From positions 1-45,956 of the forward strand of contig JBBRVW010000041.1 in assembly GCA_038246545.1 (NCBI GenBank): a stretch of DNA of 45,956 nt, written 5' to 3'. Both the position numbers and the translations under genes were made by a program. This document shows, in pieces, positions 25,075 to 31,571 of the stretch. The notes beneath the pieces were generated by a model that searched no databases, was not told where the DNA came from, and was given only the letters and a program-made list of their open reading frames with translations. How positions within the stretch are numbered: position 1 is the first letter of the stretch; the number at the start of each line of letters is the position of its first letter. Source of the DNA: JBBRVW01 sp038246545 (GTDB lineage: Bacteria > Actinomycetota > Actinomycetes > JACCUZ01).

Positions 25075-26169
25075 GTGACCCGCCGCCGTGTGGCCGTGCT
25101 GGTGGCCGCCGTCGTGCTGCTCGCCGGGCTGCCGGCCGGCTCGGCGCGCGCCGAGTCGGCCGCCGACGCGCGCACCCGCTCCGAGCAGGCCGCCGCCCGG
25201 GTATCGGCGCTGGAGCCCCGGGTCGTGCGCGCCCTACGGGCTTACGACCGGGCACTGGCGGCCCTCGCCGGTGGCGTCAGCCGCGGTATCAGCGCCGAGC
25301 AGGCCGCCGACGAGGCGACACGCCTGGCCCGGGCCGACCGCCGCGCCGTCGACAGCCGGGTCCGCGCGCTCTACATGTCCGGGGGCACGTCGGCCCTGAT
25401 GGCCAGCGTGCTCGGTGCCGGCTCGGCCACCGATGCCCTGCGCCGGGCGTCGTACGTGCAGCGCCTGGTCCGGTCCGGCACGTCGACGGCCGTATCCGGC
25501 GAGGAGGAGGTCGCCGCCCTGCGCGACCGCGCCGCGGCACTGCAGCGCGCCGCCGACGGTGCCACCACCACCGCCTCCGACGTCGAGCGGCGCTACGGAG
25601 ACCTCGTCGAGGCGCTGGCCGCGGCGAGCGCCGAGCTCACCCAGCTGGACGCCCGCGCCCGCGGGCTCGAGGCCGCCGAGCGCGCCGCGGCGACAGTCGA
25701 CGCGCTGAACGTCGCGGTCGCTGCGGCGGGTCAGCAGCGGGTGGCTACGGCGCGGGCCAGCTCGGTGGTCCCGCTGCTCTACCGGCGGCTCTACCACCAG
25801 GCGGCGCACACCTGCCGCGGGATGTCGTGGAGCCTGCTGGCCGCCGTCGGCCAGGTGGAGACCGGGCACGGAGCGAACACGTCATCGTCCTACGCCGGTG
25901 CGCAGGGACCGATGCAGTTCATGCCGGCGACCTTCGCGTCCTACGCCGTCGACGGGGACGGCGACGGGGACACCGACATCCAGGACCCGGCCGACGCCAT
26001 CTACACCGCGGCTCGCTACCTGTGCGCGAACGGCGCCGGCCGCGGCGAGGAAGCCACCGCCCGCGCGGTCTGGCACTACAACCACGCGGACTGGTATGTC
26101 GCCCTGGTGCTCAAGCTCGCGGGTCAGTACGCGCCGACCACCCAGCCGGGGATCGACCCGCCGGGCTAG
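25075..26169 (+). CDS. secreted lytic transglycosylase with coiled-coil N-terminus
   Basis: A 364-residue protein. It begins with a signal peptide (VTRRRVAVLVAAVVLLAGLPAGSARAES, likely cut after ARA). A long Ala/Arg/Glu-rich coiled coil follows (~30-220), similar to the hinge of RipA/PcsB-type wall hydrolases. The C-terminal SLT/MltB-like domain has LLAAVGQVETGHG (catalytic Glu), SYAGAQGPMQFMPATFASY, a DGDGDGDTDIQDPADAI loop and AVWHYNHADWYVALVLKLAGQY. It cleaves the glycan chain of peptidoglycan outside the cell. GTG start with AAGGAGG upstream. Its TAG stop shares the palindrome CTAG with the convergent SPFH gene's stop. Confidence 0.9.
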   Translation: MTRRRVAVLVAAVVLLAGLPAGSARAESAADARTRSEQAAARVSALEPRVVRALRAYDRALAALAGGVSRGISAEQAADEATRLARADRRAVDSRVRALYMSGGTSALMASVLGAGSATDALRRASYVQRLVRSGTSTAVSGEEEVAALRDRAAALQRAADGATTTASDVERRYGDLVEALAAASAELTQLDARARGLEAAERAAATVDALNVAVAAAGQQRVATARASSVVPLLYRRLYHQAAHTCRGMSWSLLAAVGQVETGHGANTSSSYAGAQGPMQFMPATFASYAVDGDGDGDTDIQDPADAIYTAARYLCANGAGRGEEATARAVWHYNHADWYVALVLKLAGQYAPTTQPGIDPPG

Positions 26170-27071
26170 GCCCGGGGAGGAAGCGTCGGCGCGTCGTCGA
26201 TGCCGCTGCCCAGCATGCCGCCGATGCCCTTGAGGGCCTCGCCCAGCTCGCTCGGGACGATCCACAGCTTGTTGGAGTCGCCCTGCGCGATCTTCGGGAG
26301 CATCTGGAGGTACTGGTAGGCGAGCAGCTTCTGGTCGGGGTCACCGGCGTGGATGGCGTCGAAGACCTTCTGGATCGCCTGGGCCTCACCGTCAGCGCGC
26401 AGCACCGCTGCCTGCGCATCGCCCTCCGCCTTGAGGATCGCCGACGCCCGCTCGCCCTCGGCGGTGAGGATCTGCGACTGCTTGAAGCCCTCGGCGGTGA
26501 GGATGGTCGCACGCTTCTCGCGGTCGGCGCGCATCTGCTTCTCCATCGAGTCCTGGATGGAGGTGGGCGGGTCGATCGCCTTGATCTCGACCCGGTTGAC
26601 GCGGATGCCCCACTTGCCGGTGGCCTCGTCCAGGACGCCACGCAGGGCGGCGTTGATGTGGTCCCGGGAGGTGAGCGTCTCCTCCAGGTTGAGGTTGCCG
26701 ACGACGTTGCGCAGGGTCGTGACGGTGAGCTGCTCGACACCCTGGATGTAGTTGGCGATCTCGTAGGTCGCCGACTTCGCGTCGGTCACCTGGAAGTAGA
26801 TGACCGTGTCGATGCCCACGACGAGGTTGTCGGCGGTGATCACCGGCTGGGGCGGGAACGACACCACCTGCTCGCGGAGGTCGATGAGCGGGCGCAGCTT
26901 GTCGATGAACGGGACGAGGATGGTGAGACCGGGCGTGAGGGTGCGCGCATAGCGGCCCAGCCGCTCGACCACGCCGGCGCGGGCCTGAGGCACGATGCGC
27001 ACGGTCTTGGCCAGGGTCACGAGGACCAGCAGGACCAGTACAGCGACCACGACGAGCGTGACCGATTCCAT
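26166..27071 (-). CDS. SPFH/band-7 (stomatin-like) membrane protein
   Basis: A 301-residue protein. It has one N-terminal membrane helix (VTLVVVAVLVLLVLVTLA), then the SPFH domain (VPQARAGVVERLGRYARTLTPGL, FPPQPVITADNLVVGIDTVIYFQV, ELRDVVGNL-like region), then a charged alanine-rich coiled coil (ADREKRATILTAEGFKQSQI, AEGERASAILKAEGDAQAAV). It should form large oligomeric rings in membrane microdomains. Its ATG overlaps the stop codon of the upstream nfeD-like gene (TGATG), a conserved pairing in which NfeD binds the stomatin-like partner. The role is structural or proteostatic; no enzyme motif. Confidence 0.95.
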   Translation of the reverse strand: MESVTLVVVAVLVLLVLVTLAKTVRIVPQARAGVVERLGRYARTLTPGLTILVPFIDKLRPLIDLREQVVSFPPQPVITADNLVVGIDTVIYFQVTDAKSATYEIANYIQGVEQLTVTTLRNVVGNLNLEETLTSRDHINAALRGVLDEATGKWGIRVNRVEIKAIDPPTSIQDSMEKQMRADREKRATILTAEGFKQSQILTAEGERASAILKAEGDAQAAVLRADGEAQAIQKVFDAIHAGDPDQKLLAYQYLQMLPKIAQGDSNKLWIVPSELGEALKGIGGMLGSGIDDAPTLPPRA

Positions 27072-27520
27072 CAGATCTCCGATTCGTAGACGATCGCGGT
27101 GGCACCGTCGATCTGGACGACCTCGACGTTCTGCCCGGCCGCGATCGCGTGGCCGGGGTCGAACGAGCGGGCCGACCAGACCTCGCCCTTGAGCTTGACG
27201 CGACCGCCGTCGCCGTCGACCGCCTCGAGCACGACACCGCGCTCGCCGACGAGGGCGTCGGTGCCGGTGCGGATCGCCATCGGGGTGCGCAGGTGCCGCA
27301 GCGCTATCGGCCGGGCGACGAACAGCATCGCCACCGACACGACCAGGGCCACGAGGACCTGCAGCAGGAAGCTGTCGGTCGCCAGCCCGGAGACGGCGCC
27401 GGCCAGTGCGCCCACCGCGAGCATCGCGAACACGAGATCGAGCGTGGTCACCTCGACGATGCCCAGGACGACGGCAAGGCCCAGCCAGGCGACCCAGTCG
27501 TAGCCACCGAACCCGTCCAC
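27071..27520 (-). CDS. NfeD-family membrane protein
   Basis: A 149-residue short NfeD. Four hydrophobic helices (for example WVAWLGLAVVLGIVEVTTLDLVFAMLAVGALA) are followed by a C-terminal OB-fold domain (GTDALVGERGVVLEAV, GRVKLKGEVWSARSF, GQNVEVVQIDGATAIVYE). The ClpP-like protease domain of long NfeD proteins is absent. It partners the SPFH protein encoded immediately downstream. GTG start at 27520, with TAGGAT 6 nt upstream (leaderless pattern). Confidence 0.95.
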   Translation of the reverse strand: MDGFGGYDWVAWLGLAVVLGIVEVTTLDLVFAMLAVGALAGAVSGLATDSFLLQVLVALVVSVAMLFVARPIALRHLRTPMAIRTGTDALVGERGVVLEAVDGDGGRVKLKGEVWSARSFDPGHAIAAGQNVEVVQIDGATAIVYESEI

Positions 27521-27637
27521 GCCACCATCCTAGTGAGATCGCTGCTGCGCCTGAGATTCGCTGCTGCGCCGACCTGGTCAACGCACAGGGGCTGCCCGCT
27601 GGTTCCGCCTTCGCCGGGACAGGGCCGTCGCCGGGCG

Positions 27638-28420
27638 TCAGACCGCGCGTGCGGCCCAGCGCGAGCCGGAGCGCGACAGCTCCAGCTCGACGCCGAAGCA
27701 CTCGGCGAGGGTCCCCGTGGTGAGCGCCTCGGCCATCGGGCCGGCGCTGACGACGCGACCCTGCTTCAACAGCAGCGCATGGGTGAAGTTCGGCGGGATC
27801 TCCTCGACGTGGTGGGTCACCAGCACCAGCGCCGGGGAGTCCTCGTCGGCGGCTATCAGGCCGAGCCGGCGTACGAGGTCCTCGCGGCCGCCGAGGTCCA
27901 GGCCCGCAGCGGGCTCGTCGAGGAGCATCAGCTCGGGATCGGTCATGAGCGCGCGGGCGATCTGCACCCGCTTGCGCTCGCCCTCCGAGAGGGTGCCGTA
28001 GCGACGCTCGGCCAGCTGCGAGACACCGAGTGCCGCGAGCAGCTCGTCAGCCCGGCCGGCGTCCATGTCCTCGTAGACCTCGCGCCACCGGCCGACCATG
28101 CCGTAGGACGCCGTGAGCACGACGTCGCGCACCTTCTCGCGACCGGGCAGGCGTTCGGCCAGCGCCGCGCTGGACAGCCCGATCCGCGGCCGGAGCTCGA
28201 AGATGTCGACCATGCCCAGCGTCTCGCCGAGGATCGACGCGCTGCCGCGGCTGGGATGCAGGTGCGCCGACGCGAGCTGCAGCAGCGTGGTCTTGCCCGC
28301 GCCGTTCGGCCCGAGCACGACCCAGCGCTCGCCCTCGGCGACGTCCCAGTCCAGCCGGTCGATCAGGGTCGCGCCGTCGCGCAGGACGCTCACCTGGGCG
28401 AAGTGCAGCACGTCGGACAT
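27638..28420 (-). CDS. ABC transporter ATP-binding protein
   Basis: A 260-residue ATPase with Walker A GPNGAGKTT (37-45), signature LSEGE (144-148, in TLSEGERKRVQIARAL), Walker B LMLLDEP (164-170) and H-loop VTHHVEE. The sequence type, with PPNFTHALLLKQGRVV at the end, matches small stand-alone ABC ATPases (ModF/PhnL-like) of actinobacteria. No permease gene adjoins, so the membrane partner or substrate is unknown. The ATG at 28420 has TAGGGT 7 nt upstream, overlapping the control region of the divergent gene at 28464. It may be co-transcribed with the NfeD-SPFH pair 117 bp downstream. Confidence 0.9.
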   Translation of the reverse strand: MSDVLHFAQVSVLRDGATLIDRLDWDVAEGERWVVLGPNGAGKTTLLQLASAHLHPSRGSASILGETLGMVDIFELRPRIGLSSAALAERLPGREKVRDVVLTASYGMVGRWREVYEDMDAGRADELLAALGVSQLAERRYGTLSEGERKRVQIARALMTDPELMLLDEPAAGLDLGGREDLVRRLGLIAADEDSPALVLVTHHVEEIPPNFTHALLLKQGRVVSAGPMAEALTTGTLAECFGVELELSRSGSRWAARAV

Positions 28421-28427
28421 GCGGATC

Positions 28428-28456
28428 ACCCTATGAGAGCGGTCCCGACCTACCCT
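28428..28456. promoter_or_regulatory. divergent leaderless promoter pair
   Basis: On the minus strand TAGGGT (28433-28428) ends 7 nt before the ABC gene ATG at 28420. On the plus strand TACCCT (28451-28456) ends 7 nt before the GTG at 28464. No good -35 boxes seen, so the calls rest on -10 boxes and spacing. Confidence 0.4.
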
Positions 28457-28463
28457 GGCCGAC

Positions 28464-29189
28464 GTGCGAGAGCTCTCCAGCGCCGGCCGGCTCGCGGCGT
28501 GGGGCACCGCGGCGCTGGTCGGCGCGGTCAGCCCGGACGACGCGGCCGACGAGGTCCGCGGCGCCCACGACGCGCCGCATCGGGTGGTCGGCCTGCCCGG
28601 CGAGCCGGAACCGGTCAACCTGCCCTACGCCCTGTGCCGGCTCCGCGCCCTCGGTGCCACCGGCCTGCGGCTGGTGCTGCCCGCGCCCGGTGACGTGGCC
28701 GGGCTGCCCGGGCCGGCCGACTTCAACGAACGGGCGGTCGGCCGCGGCGAGGCCGTCGTCACCACCGGCGGGGTCCGGCTCGGGCTGCTGCCCGAGCTGC
28801 GCGGCACGTGGTCCGCTCATCCCGTGGGCGATGCCGGGCGCTCCGTGGTCCCGCTGCCCGACGCCGCCCGCGAGCTGGCGCGGGTGATGCGCGAGGCCAC
28901 CGAGCTGCTGGTCCGGATGGACCTCGCCCGGTGGGAGCCGGCGGCCGCAGTGGTGCTGTCGGAACGCTCGCGTGCGGTGCGCCCCGAGCTGCCGGCGTCT
29001 GCCGACGTGCAGGCCCAGCACGTGCTGCACCAGGCGCTGCGCATCGCCGGCATCGTCGAGCTGGCCCGCGCTGGGGACGGCGCGGCGGTCACTGCCCCGG
29101 AGATGCCGGCCCGAACGCAGGCGCTGCGCGACCTGGACAGTGCCGCCCGGCGCGCGGTGGAGGCCGCGTGCAGCCCACCGGTCGCCTGA
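28464..29189 (+). CDS. conserved hypothetical protein
   Basis: A 241-residue soluble protein rich in Ala, Arg and Leu. Visible features are VNLPYALCRLRALGATGLRLVLPAPGD, ADFNERAVGRGEAVV and a C-terminal helical part (MREATELLVRMDLARW...HQALRIAGIVELAR). There are no signal peptide, membrane helices, nucleotide-binding loop or metal motif. Composition and codon pattern look like a genuine gene and the start fits a leaderless TACCCT-GTG arrangement. I do not recognise the family. It is divergent from the ABC ATPase and converges on the DoxX-like gene across a strong hairpin. Confidence 0.7.
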   Translation: MRELSSAGRLAAWGTAALVGAVSPDDAADEVRGAHDAPHRVVGLPGEPEPVNLPYALCRLRALGATGLRLVLPAPGDVAGLPGPADFNERAVGRGEAVVTTGGVRLGLLPELRGTWSAHPVGDAGRSVVPLPDAARELARVMREATELLVRMDLARWEPAAAVVLSERSRAVRPELPASADVQAQHVLHQALRIAGIVELARAGDGAAVTAPEMPARTQALRDLDSAARRAVEAACSPPVA

Positions 29190-29198
29190 CCGGTGGGC
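29173..29198. terminator. bidirectional hairpin between convergent genes
   Basis: GCCCACCGGTC (29173-29183), loop GCCT, GACCGGTGGGC (29188-29198): a perfect 11-bp GC-rich stem that overlaps the TGA stop of the upstream gene and ends 8 bp before the stop of the opposing gene. No T-run. Confidence 0.6.
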
Positions 29199-29205
29199 CG
29201 GACCG

Positions 29206-30228
29206 TCAGGCGCCCGCCGCCACCCGCCACCCGCGGGCGACCCGCGGTGCCGGCAGCCAGCGCACCGCGGCCGCGGTCGCCGGGTCCGAGCCGTAGACGA
29301 GCAAGGTGAGGAACACGCCGTAGACCGGCAGGTGGCCGACGAGCTCGGTCTGCCCGAACAGCAGCAGGGTGGCAGTGAACGGCACTGCGGCAACGAGCGC
29401 GGCCACCTGCGGCAGCGCACCGGACAGGACCAGCAGCCCGAAGAGCAGCTCGATCGCCCCGGCGACCGCGATGAACGTCAGGTGGTCGACGTGGATGCCG
29501 ACCAGGGAGAACACGTCCAGCCGCGGGTACGCGTCCAACGTGGCCCGCGCGAGGTCAGGGTTGGTGAGCTTCTCCGAGAACGCGAGGGTGACGAGGGCGA
29601 CGGCCACCCCGGCGCGCAGCGCCAGCAGCGCCCACCGCAGTCGCAGCGGGTCGGTGTGCACCGCGCCGAACGTCCCGTCGCCGGGTGGCAGCACGGCGAG
29701 GAAGCCGGCCACTCCCAGGATCCCGGCGTTCTCCAGCAGAGCCACCGGCCCCGCCGCGGCGAGAGCGAGCGGCCCGAGCGCCACCAGCAGCACGGCCGCC
29801 GGACGCAGTCGGACGCCGGTGATGAACCACACCCCCAGCGCAGCCTCGCCCAGGGCGGCGAGGCTGCCACCGGGGACGTCGTCGACGGGGGTGGAGTGCG
29901 CCAGGAAGCTCCCCGTCGCCGCCAACGCCAGCAGGCTCACGCCGAGGTGCACAGCCAGGAGCCGCGGGACGTACGGCGTGAGGCGCGACAGTCGCCGCAG
30001 GAACGGCAGCTCCGGTCCTGACAGCCGCAGCGCGACCAGCCGCCACGCCACCACGACCAGCACCACGGCACCCGTGAGGAGCAACGGGAGCGGGGAGAGG
30101 AAGAAGCCCCAGTCGCCGCCCGGGGTGTCCCCGACGAACCACCGCTCGTGGGCGGAGGCCGGAGTGGCGGTCCCGATCGGCAGCACGAGGGCTGCGAGGC
30201 CGGTGAGCAGGCGGGCGGTGCGCGACAT
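29206..30228 (-). CDS. DoxX-like polytopic membrane protein
   Basis: A 340-residue protein. A signal peptide-like N-terminus (RLLTGLAALVLPIGTATPASAHERW) is followed by about eight hydrophobic helices. The later part (ALRAGVAVALVTLAFSEKLTNPDLARATLD, GAIELLFGLLVLSGALPQVAALVAAVPFTATLLLFG) is DoxX-like. His and Glu residues at the new N-terminus (AHERWFVGD) recall periplasm-exposed metal-binding starts in copper-related proteins, but no full motif is present. DoxX proteins are linked to respiratory or redox functions; the exact role here is unknown. Confidence 0.7.
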   Translation of the reverse strand: MSRTARLLTGLAALVLPIGTATPASAHERWFVGDTPGGDWGFFLSPLPLLLTGAVVLVVVAWRLVALRLSGPELPFLRRLSRLTPYVPRLLAVHLGVSLLALAATGSFLAHSTPVDDVPGGSLAALGEAALGVWFITGVRLRPAAVLLVALGPLALAAAGPVALLENAGILGVAGFLAVLPPGDGTFGAVHTDPLRLRWALLALRAGVAVALVTLAFSEKLTNPDLARATLDAYPRLDVFSLVGIHVDHLTFIAVAGAIELLFGLLVLSGALPQVAALVAAVPFTATLLLFGQTELVGHLPVYGVFLTLLVYGSDPATAAAVRWLPAPRVARGWRVAAGA

Positions 30229-30296
30229 GTGGTCAGTCCCGGGGGGTCGGAGGTCGGTGGTCCTCCATGATCGGCGGGCGGGTGGCTCGCGCGCGG

Positions 30297-30354
30297 GGGA
30301 CGAAGGTCCCGGCCGGGTGTCGCATTCGTCACGCCTCGACCGGGACCTCGTCCC
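30297..30354. terminator. long imperfect inverted repeat downstream of the methyltransferase gene
   Basis: GGGACGAAGGTCCCGG (30297-30312) pairs with CCGGGACCTCGTCCC (30340-30354): 15 bp with a single bulged A, loop of 27 nt. It lies just after the methyltransferase stop (read on the minus strand) and before the DoxX-like start, so it probably ends the methyltransferase transcript. Confidence 0.5.
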
Positions 30355-30372
30355 ACCCCCGGGACGGTGCGG

Positions 30373-31422
30373 CTACGGCCGGGCCTCGTAGGCGATGTTG
30401 AACGGCGTCTCGGAGACCCGGCGGAACCGGGTGAACCCCGCGTCGGTGACGACCTGCCGGATCGCCGCCTCGCCGGCCTGCGCGCCCAGCGCGTAGCCGC
30501 CGGTCTGCGACAGCGCGCTCGGGACGCAGAGGAACGTGGAGAAGCCGTAGTACACCCGGCCCACCGGGTTCAGGTTGTCCGCCACCGTGTCGTTGGCGTA
30601 CGGCTCGACGATCAGCCAGTTGCCGTCCGACGCCAGCGACGACCTCACCTGGCGGGCGGCGCCGACCGGGTCACCCATGTCGTGCAGGCAGTCGAAGGTC
30701 GTGACGAGGTCCAGGTCGTGCCCGGAGCTGCTCTGGGCGGTCGCGACCTCGAACCGGACCCGCTCGCCGACCCCTGCCTCGGCCGCGCGCTTGCGGGCCG
30801 CCTCGATCGACCCCTCGTGGTAGTCCGAGCCGACGAAGGTCGACGCCGGGAACGCCTGCGCCATGAGGACCGTCGAGGCGCCGTGCCCGCATCCCAGGTC
30901 GGCGACCCGGCCGCCCGCCTCGAGCCGGTCGACCACGCCGTCGAGCGCCGGCAGCCACTCCGCCGTCAGGTGCGCGAGGTAGCCGGGGCGGAAGAACCGC
31001 TCGCAGCCGGTGAAGACCAGCGCGTCGTGCTCGTGCCAGCCGATGCCGTCGCCGGTGCGGAATGCCTCGACGACGCGCGGCAGCGCCGCGAGCGAGCCCA
31101 GGGCGAGCTCGAACGCGCCCGGCAGGTAGAGCGGGCCGTCCGGGTCGGTCAGGGCGAAGGCCTGCTCCTCGGTCATCGAGTACGTCGACGATCCAGGGTC
31201 GTACTCGACGTAGCCGCCGGCCGCCTGGCCGCGCAGCCACTCCTCGACGTACCTCGGGTCGGTGCCCGTCCGCTCGGCCAGCTCCGCCGGCCGGGCCGGC
31301 CCCTGTGCGAGCGCCCGGTACAGCCCGAGGCGGTCGCCGACCACGACGTTCCCGGCGCCCATCGTCGCGCCCAGGTCGCCGGCGAACTGCCCGACGAATG
31401 CCATCACCTTGTCCTTGTCCAT
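30373..31422 (-). CDS. SAM-dependent methyltransferase (Rv2258c-like)
   Basis: A 349-residue protein. The N-terminal winged-helix/dimerisation part (GQFAGDLGATMGAGNVVVGDRLGLYRALAQGPARPAELAERTG, YVEEWLRGQAAGGYVEYD) is typical of small-molecule O/C-methyltransferases. Class I SAM motif I is VADLGCGHGASTVLMAQAFP, the acidic strand end is FVGSDYHEGSIEAA and motif post-I is LVTTFDCLHDMGDP. The overall pattern matches mycobacterial Rv2258c-type enzymes of unknown substrate. It is divergent from the hydrolase-glycosyltransferase fusion with a 17-bp palindrome between, suggesting one regulator for both. Confidence 0.85.
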   Translation of the reverse strand: MDKDKVMAFVGQFAGDLGATMGAGNVVVGDRLGLYRALAQGPARPAELAERTGTDPRYVEEWLRGQAAGGYVEYDPGSSTYSMTEEQAFALTDPDGPLYLPGAFELALGSLAALPRVVEAFRTGDGIGWHEHDALVFTGCERFFRPGYLAHLTAEWLPALDGVVDRLEAGGRVADLGCGHGASTVLMAQAFPASTFVGSDYHEGSIEAARKRAAEAGVGERVRFEVATAQSSSGHDLDLVTTFDCLHDMGDPVGAARQVRSSLASDGNWLIVEPYANDTVADNLNPVGRVYYGFSTFLCVPSALSQTGGYALGAQAGEAAIRQVVTDAGFTRFRRVSETPFNIAYEARP

Positions 31423-31484
31423 GTCGAACCCTCCAGGTCCTCGGTCGCCGACCTCCGGCGACCCCGCCACCGTCCGCCGGGTCC

Positions 31485-31501
31485 TTGCAACGCCGTTGCA
31501 A
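31485..31501. promoter_or_regulatory. 17-bp perfect palindrome, candidate operator
   Basis: TTGCAACGCCGTTGCAA, a perfect palindrome about a central C, in the 149-bp gap between the divergent methyltransferase and fusion genes. Symmetry, length and position fit a dimeric repressor of LacI or TetR type. No such regulator is encoded in the window. Confidence 0.65.
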
Positions 31502-31571
31502 CCGAGCAGCGGACCCTTGCCACAACACCCCGTCCGGGATGGACTGGGGCCCTGGGCGGGAGGAGACGACG

